DNA of 35,484 nt from an uncultured Scytonema sp. (GTDB lineage: Bacteria > Cyanobacteriota > Cyanobacteriia > Cyanobacteriales > Nostocaceae), in NCBI GenBank assembly GCA_937873135.1, contig CALMVQ010000061.1, positions 1 through 35,484 on the forward strand, given 5' to 3'. A program made the position numbers and the translations under genes. Below the pieces are notes generated by a model that was given only the letters and a program-made list of their open reading frames with translations, was not told where the DNA came from and searched no databases. Shown here piece after piece: positions 16,673 through 24,588 of this stretch; within the stretch, counting starts at the first letter, position 1, and each line of letters starts with the position of its first letter.

Positions 16673-17021
16673 AAGCTTAAAATTAGGACGCTACAACTTT
16701 GAGCATTCAAAGCGAAACATTGGGATACCCTCCTGAAATAACTTTTAAGCACTCAGTATTAAACCTAAAGACATTTATTTACCGTCAATGTATCTAAAAA
16801 ATAAGGTAATTTTATTTACCTGCTGGTTAAATAGGCTCGGTTCCTACGGAAAGGTACAACCTCTGAGTGATAAATAGGTTTTACTAAACCTTACATTCAT
16901 GTCAATATAAGTAATCTTCATGAATTAGAATGAGCGGAGGCTACATCCGTATAGTTATGTACATCCAGAGTTCGATTCGTTTTTGACCTTGTATAAATGT
17001 GCCTTTATTAAGGAGGAATGA
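16673..17021. other. AT-rich upstream region of the NiCoT gene
   Basis: No gene; it should contain the permease promoter. A GAGGAAT ribosome site (AAGGAGGAATGA) immediately precedes the permease ATG. No complete riboswitch is present in this stretch. Confidence 0.4.
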
Positions 17022-18116
17022 ATGTTATCAGGATTTTCACGTGTTTTCAACGATAGTTCCAGAAACGTTAGACGTAAAATTATCAACATTTATGCGTTCC
17101 TGATAGGCGTGAATATCTTAGTGTGGGTACTTGCCTTGATCGCATTCCATCGCTATCCCCTGCTGCTGGGCACTTCAGCCATTTCATATAGTTTTGGGCT
17201 ACGTCATGCTGTGGATGCGGATCATATTGCAGTGATTGACAACGTCACCCGCAAACTCATGCAGGAAAACAAACGGCCCGTTGCTGTGGGTTTGTTCTTT
17301 TCGCTAGGTCATTCCACGATTGTCATTACCATGTCCATCGCCATTGTCCTCGCCACAGCAGTGATTCAAAAAGATTTTCCGAGTCTGAAGGAAATTGGTG
17401 GGCTGATTGGCACTGGAGTTTCAGCCTTTTTTCTGTTAGTAATTGCCATTATCAATGCATTTGTCTTGTGGGATGTCTTCAAGGTCTTCCAAAGTGTCAA
17501 ACGGGGTGGCACATATAATGAACAGACTCTGGACGAATCTCTAAACCAGCGAGGACTTATCGGTCGCTTCTTCCGCCCTTTAACCAGACTTGTTAGCAGT
17601 AGTTGGAACATGTTTCCCATCGGCGTTCTTTTCGGTTTGGGCTTTGATACTGCTACCGAAGTGGGATTACTAGGAATTTCGGCTACCAGTGCCTCACAAG
17701 GAATGCCAATTTGGTCAATCATGTTGTTCCCAGCTTTATTTACTGCTGGAATGTGTCTGATTGACACGACTGATGGCATCCTCATGCTGGGAGCTTATGG
17801 CTGGGCTTTTGTCAAACCAATCCGCAAGCTCTACTACAACATGACCATCACCTTAATTTCGGTGTTGGTTGCTGTAGCTATAGGCACGATTGAAGTTCTT
17901 AGCATTATTGGCGATCAGCTTAAACTAACAGGTCCTTTCTGGGATTTCATTGGGAAATTAAGCGATAATTTTGGTTTAATTGGCTACTTAATTATTGGCA
18001 TCTTTATTTTCAGTTGGATTCTCTCGACCATCATCTACAGCATTAAAAAGTACGATGACATCGAGGTGATAGATGCGGCAAATACCAATCCCAATCGAGA
18101 CAGCGATCGCAATTAA
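17022..18116 (+). CDS. NiCoT family nickel/cobalt permease (HoxN/NixA/NicT type)
   Basis: 364 residues with a strong AAGGAGG ribosome site. About eight membrane segments are visible. The family signature RHAVDADHIAVIDN (residues 61-74) gives the HX4DH motif (His62-Asp67-His68) of helix II that binds the metal. Further family blocks are GLFFSLGHSTIV, LFGLGFDTATEVGLLG and LFTAGMCLIDTTDGILMLGAYGWAF. These are secondary, inner-membrane transporters of Ni2+ or Co2+ with high affinity. Cobalt cannot be told from nickel by sequence alone, but the eroded cobalamin riboswitch upstream and the surrounding cobalamin-linked genes favour cobalt. A hairpin follows at 18189. Confidence 0.9.
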   Translation: MLSGFSRVFNDSSRNVRRKIINIYAFLIGVNILVWVLALIAFHRYPLLLGTSAISYSFGLRHAVDADHIAVIDNVTRKLMQENKRPVAVGLFFSLGHSTIVITMSIAIVLATAVIQKDFPSLKEIGGLIGTGVSAFFLLVIAIINAFVLWDVFKVFQSVKRGGTYNEQTLDESLNQRGLIGRFFRPLTRLVSSSWNMFPIGVLFGLGFDTATEVGLLGISATSASQGMPIWSIMLFPALFTAGMCLIDTTDGILMLGAYGWAFVKPIRKLYYNMTITLISVLVAVAIGTIEVLSIIGDQLKLTGPFWDFIGKLSDNFGLIGYLIIGIFIFSWILSTIIYSIKKYDDIEVIDAANTNPNRDSDRN

Positions 18117-18188
18117 ATATAATATTACCTCATAAGATGGTTGGCAGCAGTATCATTAAAGATTGCCTAACCAACTATTAACAGTGCC

Positions 18189-18219
18189 TCGTCCGGACAG
18201 TTATATTTTGTCCGGACGA
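18189..18219 (+). terminator. Hairpin after the NiCoT gene
   Basis: TCGTCCGGACA and TGTCCGGACGA pair perfectly over 11 bp with a 9-nt loop, 72 bp after the stop. There is no long T-run; it probably ends the permease transcript. Confidence 0.6.
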
Positions 18220-18285
18220 CTTTGCCCCAAAGTAAAGTAGTGTTTCTTGACGCTAACTTACCTATCCTTTACAAATCTTTGACAA

Positions 18286-18397
18286 ACTAGTACAGATCGG
18301 CGGAAATAAACCACCCATCTGAAATAGTTAAAACCCTTACAAAATAAGGTTCTTTCTTTTTACTTTTTACTTTTTACTTTTGCCTTGTTGTACTAGT
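18286..18397 (-). repeat. CTAGTAC-bounded dispersed repeat, copy B2 (inverted, identical to B1)
   Basis: A 112-bp copy in opposite orientation to 9389-9500, with no difference seen by eye. It lies 45 bp before the riboswitch at 18443, so it may carry or interrupt the riboswitch promoter. Confidence 0.75.
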
Positions 18398-18442
18398 ATT
18401 GCTTTAAAAGGAGTAATCATTTTATAATAAAAGTGCTATAAA

Positions 18443-18593
18443 TCGGTTCTAGTGATTTCAGCCACTAGAGGTAACGGGGAAAGTCCGGTGCGAATCCGGC
18501 GCTGTCCCGCAACTGTGATGAGATTTATGTCTCTGAGTCAGAATGCCCGCCGAAGGTAACAACAAACTTACATCCATCTGCGAGGTACAGATG
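18443..18593 (+). promoter_or_regulatory. Cobalamin riboswitch (copy 2)
   Basis: Complete aptamer: P1 strand TCGG, CTAGTG...CACTAG arm, core GGTAACGGGGAAAGTCCGG with GGTGCGAATCCGG, CTGTCCCGCAACTGTGATGAG, peripheral stem, then GAGTCAGAATGCCCGCCGA closing P1. It is followed by the hairpin CATCTGCGAGGTACAGATG, whose loop holds the GAGG ribosome site and whose end is an ATG (18591). Cobalamin binding is expected to hide the GAGG. The first substantial gene downstream is the DUF1636 protein, 467 bp away. Confidence 0.93.
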
Positions 18594-18704
18594 AAAAGTC
18601 AATATGAATCTTCTCAAAATCTACAGCGACAGTTGCTGTATCCTAATCGTAAAGTCGGAAATCATCTACAAATTTCGGCTAGGGATAAATTTATAAGTAT
18701 ATAG
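18591..18704 (+). CDS. Short reading frame beginning at the riboswitch-controlled ATG
   Basis: 37 codons (MKSQYESSQNLQRQLLYPNR ... DKFISI). The ATG overlaps the end of the riboswitch hairpin and lies 5 nt after GAGG, as for cobW. No family is recognised. It may be a small B12-repressed peptide, a leader frame for the downstream DUF1636 gene, or the stub of a lost gene. Confidence 0.4.
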   Translation: MKSQYESSQNLQRQLLYPNRKVGNHLQISARDKFISI

Positions 18705-19059
18705 ACTACAGCCGACTTGTTTTTCTAAAAGCAAGGTTAAATATTATATCAAATCAGGTGATATTTGAGTTATCAAAAACCGCACTCCTTGCAGAGAAAG
18801 CAGAGATCGGGGAAGGATAAATAACTCTGTACGAACGGATTTCATATAACCTGTTGATTGCAAATGATTTTCAATCGTTGGTATTGTAATTTCCAAGTAC
18901 GGCACGGCAGAAATAACCAGAAAGTTAAAAATAGGTGAACATATAGTCTATATAGATATTTCTCTCCTGTCATCTGACTGCCTGTACTAATGCGACACTG
19001 CACAGTTAATTTAGCTTCATACCTGCGATTTCGACTTTCTCCCACATACATCAAAATTA
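18705..19059. other. Leader between riboswitch 2 and the DUF1636 gene
   Basis: No gene supported on the plus strand; a minus-strand frame (18842-19261) is antisense to the DUF1636 gene and has no features. No clear terminator was found, so read-through from the riboswitch into the DUF1636 gene is possible. Confidence 0.35.
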
Positions 19060-19473
19060 ATGACAAGCAAACAGCATACTTTATTCGTTTGCACGACTTG
19101 TGCCAGTGTTTGGCAAGACGGTAAACGTGTTGGTTCAAGTGGTGGTGAAAAACTATTAAGGCAGCTTCAAGAACTCTGGCAAAACTGGGAATTCCGGGAT
19201 AAATTCCCAATTCAAGCAGTTGAATGCATGAGTGCTTGTAATCGTTCCTGCGCGATAGCATTTGTAGCAGAAGGAAAATTTACCTATCTTTTTGGCGATT
19301 TACCAATTGACGATAGTGCATCTGCTGTATTGAAATGTGCCAGTCAATACTATTTAAAGCATGATGGTTCTCTGCCGTGGTCAGAACGACCGGAACCTTT
19401 GAAAAAGGGTATTCTAGCTAAAATTCCCCCATTGAATAAATGGGCAAGATTAAAGGTTGATTGTTGTCGGTAA
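19060..19473 (+). CDS. DUF1636 family metal-binding protein
   Basis: 137 residues. The N-terminal TLFVCTTCASVWQDG gives CxxC (Cys11, Cys14), and AVECMSACNRSCAIAF gives Cys56, Cys60, Cys64; GKFTYLFGDL and SLPWSERPEPL are further family blocks. DUF1636 proteins are thioredoxin-like-ferredoxin-sized, Cys-rich, and commonly encoded beside CobW and cobalamin-biosynthesis genes; a role in metal (cobalt) handling is generally inferred but not proven. No good ribosome site precedes the ATG. It is the first gene after riboswitch 2, and a relic of its first 20 codons recurs at 21399 after riboswitch 3. Confidence 0.85.
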   Translation: MTSKQHTLFVCTTCASVWQDGKRVGSSGGEKLLRQLQELWQNWEFRDKFPIQAVECMSACNRSCAIAFVAEGKFTYLFGDLPIDDSASAVLKCASQYYLKHDGSLPWSERPEPLKKGILAKIPPLNKWARLKVDCCR

Positions 19474-19822
19474 AATTTTAATTTTTCTTCGCATTCTTAA
19501 TTAGGTTGGTTAGAAATCTAAATTTTGAGTGCCAAAGTAAAGAAATATAGAAAGGTAAAATATATTCGCTATTTTGTCATGAAAAAGGGAAAGAATAAAA
19601 TTGAGTCCTGAGAAATTAATTGTGAATTGACTCAGCGTAAATACTGTTGTTCATGTTAAGCAAATAAAATTTATTAAGAATAAAAAAGTAAAATTTATTT
19701 TCGATTTATAGAGACTCCTTAAACTAGTTATTTAAATTAATTATTGTTATTGAACACTATTTTTTAATCAGCTTTGCTAAGCTTGAGAAATCAAATAACT
19801 ACTTCTAAGTGAGGAGTCAAGA
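19474..19822. other. AT-rich intergenic region
   Basis: Very A/T-rich with no gene or repeat recognised; it presumably holds the promoter of the secreted Cys-rich protein that follows. Confidence 0.4.
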
Positions 19823-20287
19823 ATGAACAAAATTGGATTGATTTTTCTATCCAGTTCAACTTTAATGGGTTCGATGCTGCTGACATTGTTCTCAGAAAAG
19901 TCAGTCAAAGCAGCTAACTTTAATCCCGAGCAACCAACCGATAATACATCTGTACAGAAAGTTCCTCAAGCTGTTGTGAATTGCAGTCGCCAAAACTGTA
20001 CCGGAAATGCACACTTGGCTACTTTTAACCGCTTATTTATGGCAAAAGTCAATCAACAGGACAATCAAGCTCCAGCAGGAGTGAAAGTCCTAAATTTTTC
20101 TGACGAAGAGAGTGATGCTGCTATTGCTAAATTTGGTTGTGACTGTCCTAAGTCTATCAATGCACTGCGTCAGATACGGGGTATAACCGTTGGTGTGGAG
20201 GGTGAACACCTTTCACCAAAACACCCGATTAAGCCTTGTGCAGATGGGAAACTGAATCAGGTATCTGGTACAAATTCTCATCAATAG
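19823..20287 (+). CDS. Small secreted Cys-containing protein of unknown function
   Basis: 154 residues with a good ribosome site (GTGAGGAG, 7 nt before ATG). A signal peptide spans residues 1-31 (hydrophobic IFLSSSTLMGSMLLTLF, cleavage likely after SVKA). The mature part has five cysteines: VVNCSRQNC, FGCDCPKS and KPCADG. The paired NCxxxNC and GCDC motifs could bind metal or form disulfides. No family is recognised. It lies between two cobalamin riboswitches and after a DUF1636 gene, so a periplasmic role in cobalt or corrinoid handling is a reasonable but untested guess. Confidence 0.6.
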   Translation: MNKIGLIFLSSSTLMGSMLLTLFSEKSVKAANFNPEQPTDNTSVQKVPQAVVNCSRQNCTGNAHLATFNRLFMAKVNQQDNQAPAGVKVLNFSDEESDAAIAKFGCDCPKSINALRQIRGITVGVEGEHLSPKHPIKPCADGKLNQVSGTNSHQ

Positions 20288-20290
20288 AAT

Positions 20291-20404
20291 ACTAGTACCG
20301 CTCCCTTGAAAGTCAAAAGTCAAAAGTCAAAAGTCAAAAATGTTATAAATCAAGGCTTCTGGCTGTTTGAAATGGTTGCTTTCTTTACGCCGTGCTGTAC
20401 TAGT
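20291..20404 (+). repeat. CTAGTAC-bounded dispersed repeat, copy A3
   Basis: ACTAGTACCGCTCCC to CTGTACTAGT, 114 bp, with four AAAAGTC heptamers and the TTATAAATCAAGGCTTCTGG block of copy A1, without the nested 42-bp unit. Confidence 0.7.
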
Positions 20405-20581
20405 AAAAAAGTTTCTAAACTTTTAAAGAAAAGCGATCGCCCTCGTTTGTTTGTGGGCGATCGCTTCAAAGTGCGACAACGCCCACGTCAAACTTTAACG
20501 ATATTAATTTGATGACACGACAAATAAATTGTTATGTGAAAAAAGTGTCTAAAGTATCAAAGAGTGATATACTAAATCTAG

Positions 20582-20733
20582 TCGGTTCTGGTAGAGATCA
20601 GCTACTAGAGGAAACGGGGAAAGTTCGGTGTAAATCCGGCACTGTCCCGCAGCTGTAATGAGATCCCTGTCTCAGAGTCAGAATGCCCGCCGAAGTCAAG
20701 TCATAAGTTCTACAGATCTGCGAGGTACAGATG
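20582..20733 (+). promoter_or_regulatory. Cobalamin riboswitch (copy 3), upstream of metE
   Basis: Complete aptamer: TCGG P1 strand, core GAGGAAACGGGGAAAG, CGGTGTAAATCCGG, CACTGTCCCGCAGCTGTAAT, GAGTCAGAATGCCCGCCGA, then the hairpin ATCTGCGAGGTACAGAT with GAGG in the loop and ATG at 20731. The next full gene on this strand is metE at 21744, but a short frame, a repeat, a DUF1636 relic and a MITE come in between. B12 repression of metE by a riboswitch is well known in bacteria; here the distance makes direct control uncertain. Confidence 0.93.
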
Positions 20734-20823
20734 AACAAAAGTATGAATGTTTCCATCATTAGTTACTCTCACTTCTTCAAAAAGCCAGATATCCGCTACA
20801 GATTACAGCTTACTACGAGGTGA
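20731..20823 (+). CDS. Short reading frame beginning at the riboswitch-controlled ATG
   Basis: 30 codons (MNKSMNVSIISYSHFFKKPD ... LQLTTR) starting 5 nt after the GAGG of the riboswitch hairpin. No family is recognised. Same geometry as cobW and the frame at 18591. Confidence 0.4.
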   Translation: MNKSMNVSIISYSHFFKKPDIRYRLQLTTR

Positions 20824-20975
20824 CAAGTAATTAGTTTCCTGTAAAAATTTCACCTTTCTGTGTATACATAATTTACACTAGTTTTTCTAAGTGTAAATAT
20901 CTGCACTTAAATAAACCACATCTAATTTGCATCATCAAATTTTGTTAACTCTTGTGGGATGAGTAACGTCAGCCT

Positions 20976-21089
20976 CTAGTACCGCAAGGCGAAAGTCACT
21001 CATTCAAAAGTCACTCATTCAAAAGTATTATGGAATGGGCTTTTTACGGATTTTAAATGGTTGCTCTATTTCCGCCGACTTGTACTAGT
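20976..21089 (+). repeat. CTAGTAC-bounded dispersed repeat, copy A4
   Basis: CTAGTACCGCAAGGCGAAAG to CTTGTACTAGT, with a CACTCATTCAAAAGT unit twice. It sits in the riboswitch 3 to metE interval. Confidence 0.65.
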
Positions 21090-21177
21090 GTGTGCAGGTT
21101 AAATGTTGAATAGCTTACTTGTTAAGCATTGCAAATTATTTGTAATATGCCTATTAGACATTTCCGGTTCCGGACGT

Positions 21178-21386
21178 AGGGGCGAACGGCTTTCCTCGCC
21201 CCTACCAAGGATTTCAACAACCGCATAATTAATTTTCACGAACTTAGTCTTATGTAATATCTGTGATTTGGACTTAATCCTACACAAATTAATAGATATT
21301 AAGAGAAATGACGTAGGGATGTTCTGTGTATGGTACAGCTTTCCTCGCCCCTACCAAGGATTTTAACGAACGCATAATTAATTTTC
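21178..21386 (+). repeat. Pair of ~50-bp direct repeats
   Basis: The block GCTTTCCTCGCCCCTACCAA...GGATTT.AAC, ending CGCATAATTAATTTTC, occurs at about 21190-21238 and again at about 21337-21386, about 147 bp apart. The second copy immediately precedes the DUF1636 relic. Confidence 0.6.
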
Positions 21387-21398
21387 GCTTTCTTTCTA

Positions 21399-21459
21399 AT
21401 GCTCGACAAACAACATACTCTATTTGTTTGCACGACTTGTGGCAGCATTTGGCAAGAAA
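21399..21459 (+). pseudogene. DUF1636 protein, 5'-end relic
   Basis: Codons 1-20 read MLDKQHTLFVCTTCGSIWQE, matching MTSKQHTLFVCTTCASVWQD of the intact gene at 19060; similarity stops there and the frame continues through unrelated sequence to a stop at 21551. As with the intact copy, it lies downstream of a cobalamin riboswitch (copy 3), implying the two regions derive from one another. Confidence 0.75.
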
Positions 21460-21550
21460 GTATTTCCCAGTTTTCAATCCAATACGGTTCAGTTAGCAGT
21501 GTTCATTCATCGAAGATTCCCCCAAGAAGATTGCTTTTGTTGAGGGGCTA

Positions 21551-21665
21551 ATACTGTTTCACTTTAAAATTGATACAAATAGGTAAGCAGGGGAGCAGGG
21601 AGCGGGGAGCAGGGGGGAAGAATTAGAAACCCGTTATTTGTATCAGGAATTTCGTGAAATGGTAT
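21551..21665. mobile_element. MITE family C, copy 2, upstream of metE
   Basis: ATACTGTTTCACTTTAAAAT at the left and TTCGTGAAATGGTAT at the right are the inverted counterparts of 13561-13669. The centre is a G-rich AGCAGGGAGCGGGGAGCAGG tract. It ends 78 bp before the metE start and may supply or block promoter sequence. Confidence 0.6.
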
Positions 21666-21743
21666 AAGAGATGAGAAGAGGGCAGCTTCATGGCAAAACG
21701 GTATTACTAATTCAATAATTAATCTTCAAAGGAACAGAAATTC

Positions 21744-23996
21744 ATGCAGATTCAGACAGCAACATTAGGCTATCCTCGCATTGGTAAAAACCGAGAAGTT
21801 AAAAAAGCACTAGAAGCATTTTGGAGTGGCAAGCTAGAAGCAGAATTATTACTACAAACTGTGCGAGAAGTTGAGGAATCTAACTGGAAAACCCAACTTG
21901 AAACAGGGATTGATTTCATAGGTATTGGAGACACAACTCTCTACGATCATGTTCTTGACTGGACATTTCGTTTTGGGCTAATTCCTAAAAGATTTCAACA
22001 GGTTTCCGGTTTAGAACGCTACTTTACAATGGCAAGGGGTAAAGAAGGAATTCCCGCCTTGGAAATGACAAAGTGGTTTGATACTAACTATCATTATCTC
22101 GTCCCTGAAATTGCAGAAGAAACATTATCAGTAGATTTCAGTGACTTTTTAGAAAGAGTTAGCCGTGCTCAAAAAATATTAGGTAGAGCGGCAATTCCTA
22201 TTGTAATTGGTCCCTGTACACTATTGCGCTTAAGTAAATTAGAAATAAATATTCAGCAAGGAGTATCAAAGCTAGTTCCGCTGTACATCAGCCTACTTAC
22301 TGAATTAAAAAATCTGGGAGTAGAAGAAGTGCAAATGCATGAACCCGCGCTTGTTTTAAGTGACGCCAATTCTTGTCAGGAACACTTTCAAACAGTTTAT
22401 CAGTCACTTTCGTTAGTTGGAATATCCCTAAATTTAGTGACTTACTTTGATGATTTAGGGGAAGCTTATCCTTGGGTGATAGATTTACCCGTTGCGGCTA
22501 TTAGCTTAGACTTGACACGCGGTCGCAACTTAGAGTTAATTAAAACTTACGGTTTCCCACCAAGTAAGCGATTAGGTGTAGGGGTTATAGACGCAAGAAA
22601 TATTTGGCAGATTCGTCCAAATAAACTTATTCCCATGTTGCAAGAGATTGTAGAGAGTTTACATGGAATATCTTTACATATTCAACCATCTGCTTCTTTA
22701 CAATTTGTTCCCTACGATGCCAACAGAGAAAAACAATTACCTGAAAATCTACGTAATGTCTTGAGTTTTGCTGAACAAAAAATTAAAGAAGTTGTTTTCT
22801 TAGCTCGGACAATAATCGGAGAAAACACGAAAAAAGAGCAAGAATGTATCGCGTCAACCTGGAATCAATTCGAGCAGTTTAATCCAGCCAATCAGTTAGT
22901 TCAAAAAAGAATGAAAACGCTGAAGATAAATGATTTTCAGCGTTCTTTATCATATGGATTGCGAATTGATTCCCAAATTCCTCTTCCTCCATTTCCTACA
23001 ACTACAATTGGTTCCTTTCCCCAAACCTCTGAAGTTCGGCAACTCCGAGTGCGCTATAAACGAGATGAATTGACTCAGGAAGAATACCAAGCTGCAATTG
23101 ATGTTCAAATTGCCGACTGTATTAAACGCCAGGAGGAATTAGGGTTAGATGTTTTAGTACATGGTGAATTTGAACGCACCGACATGGTGGAATTTTTTGG
23201 ACAGCAGCTATCAGGTTTTGCTTTCACTGAAAATGGATGGGTGCAAAGCTATGGTAGCCGTTATGTTCGTCCGCCAATTATTTACGGTGATGTGGTTCGC
23301 AATACCCCAATGACGCTACGTGAGTTTAAAGTAGCTCAATCATTGACTGAAAAACCTGTAAAAGGGATGTTGACAGGTCCTGTAACTATCTTAAATTGGT
23401 CTTATCCTCGAACAGATATTTCCAGATCAGAACAAGCTTTCCAAATTGCTCTAACGTTGCGGGATGAGGTGGCGGATTTGGAAGCTGTTGGTGCAAAGGT
23501 TATTCAAGTAGATGAACCAGCCTTACGTGAAGGTTTACCTCTGAAAATTGATCGCTGGAATGAATATCTTTCTTGGGCTGTAGATGCATTTCGTTTGGCG
23601 ACAGCAGTAGCCCAACCCCAAACTCAAATTCATACTCATATGTGCTACTGCGAATTTGGTGACATTATCAAGGATATTGAACGGTTAGATGCTGATGTTA
23701 TTTCGATTGAAAATAGTCGCAGTAACAATCAAACTCTACGAGAAATCACAGAAGGTGGCTACTCACATCAAGTTGGGAATGGAGTTTATGACATCCATAG
23801 CCCCGTAGTACCAACAACTGAACAAATTTTACAGCAATTGCGGACTGGAGTTGCTAATTTACCCGTAAAACAAATTTGGGTGAACCCAGACTGTGGTTTG
23901 AAAACTCGGCGTTGGGAAGAGGTAATGCCCTCAATGAAAAATATGGTAGATGCCGCCAAAGTCTTGCGGCAGGAAGTTAATGTAACTCCAAGTTAG
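21744..23996 (+). CDS. metE: Cobalamin-independent methionine synthase
   Basis: 750 residues, normal for MetE, with AAAGGAAC before the ATG. It transfers the methyl group of 5-methyltetrahydrofolate (polyglutamate) to homocysteine, the last step of methionine synthesis, without B12. The N-terminal barrel begins LGYPRIGKNREVKKALEAFW and contains MTKWFDTNYHYLVPE. The C-terminal barrel begins TTTIGSFPQTSEVR and has VLVHGEFERTDMVEFFG, MLTGPVTILNWSYPR, VIQVDEPALREGLPL, the zinc ligands His632 and Cys634 in HTHMCYCEF, ISIENSRS, and Cys717 in NPDCGLKTR. All ligands are intact. It lies 1 kb after a cobalamin riboswitch, fitting a B12-sparing role. A terminator follows at 24092. Confidence 0.97.
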   Translation: MQIQTATLGYPRIGKNREVKKALEAFWSGKLEAELLLQTVREVEESNWKTQLETGIDFIGIGDTTLYDHVLDWTFRFGLIPKRFQQVSGLERYFTMARGKEGIPALEMTKWFDTNYHYLVPEIAEETLSVDFSDFLERVSRAQKILGRAAIPIVIGPCTLLRLSKLEINIQQGVSKLVPLYISLLTELKNLGVEEVQMHEPALVLSDANSCQEHFQTVYQSLSLVGISLNLVTYFDDLGEAYPWVIDLPVAAISLDLTRGRNLELIKTYGFPPSKRLGVGVIDARNIWQIRPNKLIPMLQEIVESLHGISLHIQPSASLQFVPYDANREKQLPENLRNVLSFAEQKIKEVVFLARTIIGENTKKEQECIASTWNQFEQFNPANQLVQKRMKTLKINDFQRSLSYGLRIDSQIPLPPFPTTTIGSFPQTSEVRQLRVRYKRDELTQEEYQAAIDVQIADCIKRQEELGLDVLVHGEFERTDMVEFFGQQLSGFAFTENGWVQSYGSRYVRPPIIYGDVVRNTPMTLREFKVAQSLTEKPVKGMLTGPVTILNWSYPRTDISRSEQAFQIALTLRDEVADLEAVGAKVIQVDEPALREGLPLKIDRWNEYLSWAVDAFRLATAVAQPQTQIHTHMCYCEFGDIIKDIERLDADVISIENSRSNNQTLREITEGGYSHQVGNGVYDIHSPVVPTTEQILQQLRTGVANLPVKQIWVNPDCGLKTRRWEEVMPSMKNMVDAAKVLRQEVNVTPS

Positions 23997-24091
23997 CAGT
24001 AAGCTCTCTTGAGTGCTTTGAGACTTTTGTCAGAGGCTGATTATTGAACTCAACAATAAAGCCTCATTATATACACTATTTTGTGCATTCT

Positions 24092-24118
24092 CCGCGTTTT
24101 TGCGGTGCTTTTTGTTTT
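24092..24118 (+). terminator. Intrinsic terminator after metE
   Basis: CCGC/GCGG stem with a GTTTTT loop followed by TGCTTTTTGTTTT, 95 bp after the metE stop and just before the DUF4346 gene. Confidence 0.65.
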
Positions 24119-24132
24119 GGAGTTTAAACGTG

Positions 24133-24516
24133 ATGATAACGACGGTAGAAACAGTTACAGCAATTGACGACAAACTATCCAAGCGATTTTTAGAACTCGA
24201 TCCAGTCGGTTACTTTATCATCTACTTAGATCGGGGAGCAGGCTTAATCTGTGCTAAACATTTTACCAATCAAATTAATGAGCATGGATTAGCTGTCGAT
24301 CCAGAAACCGGAAAACCCATTCCGGCTACCGTCAAAGTGGAAAGACAAGCAACTACCCTCTTTACAGGAAGAACTGCCAAAGAAATTTGTATTCAACTGT
24401 TTGAGGAAACAAAACCTTGCCCAGTAAGCCGATTGGATCATGCGGCTTACTTGGGACGTGAGTTTATGCGAGCAGAATTGGCATTGGTGACAGGAAAAGA
24501 CTACGTACAGGATTAA
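24133..24516 (+). CDS. DUF4346 (MtrA-like) protein
   Basis: 127 residues from the ATG at 24133 (GTG at 24130 also possible), after GGAG. Signature blocks: LDPVGYFIIYLDRGAGLICA, KHFTNQINEHGL, FTGRTAKEICIQLFEET and SRLDHAAYLGREFMRAELAL, ending YVQD. This pattern is the DUF4346 family, related to the cytoplasmic domain of MtrA, the corrinoid-carrying subunit of methanogen tetrahydromethanopterin S-methyltransferase. Its role in cyanobacteria is unknown. Following metE inside a cobalamin-linked region makes a methyl-transfer or corrinoid-related role worth testing. A metE terminator lies in between, so co-transcription is not assured. Confidence 0.75.
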   Translation: MITTVETVTAIDDKLSKRFLELDPVGYFIIYLDRGAGLICAKHFTNQINEHGLAVDPETGKPIPATVKVERQATTLFTGRTAKEICIQLFEETKPCPVSRLDHAAYLGREFMRAELALVTGKDYVQD

Positions 24517-24541
24517 ATCGTTTTTGATGACTTAACAGTGT

Positions 24542-24588
24542 ATTTAAGTATTTTTGCGTACAAAAAACATACGTAAAAATATTTAAAT
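24542..24588. terminator. Bidirectional terminator between convergent genes
   Basis: ATTTAAGTATTTTTGCGTA and TACGTAAAAATATTTAAAT pair over 19 positions (two G-U pairs) with a 9-nt loop. A/T tracts on both sides allow termination in both directions. Its right arm overlaps the stop codon of the minus-strand MAPEG gene. Confidence 0.75.

Noticed and set aside
17366-17785. 139-codon minus-strand frame
   Set aside because: Antisense shadow of the NiCoT permease.
18842-19261. 139-codon minus-strand frame
   Set aside because: Overlaps the DUF1636 gene in antisense and has no recognisable features.
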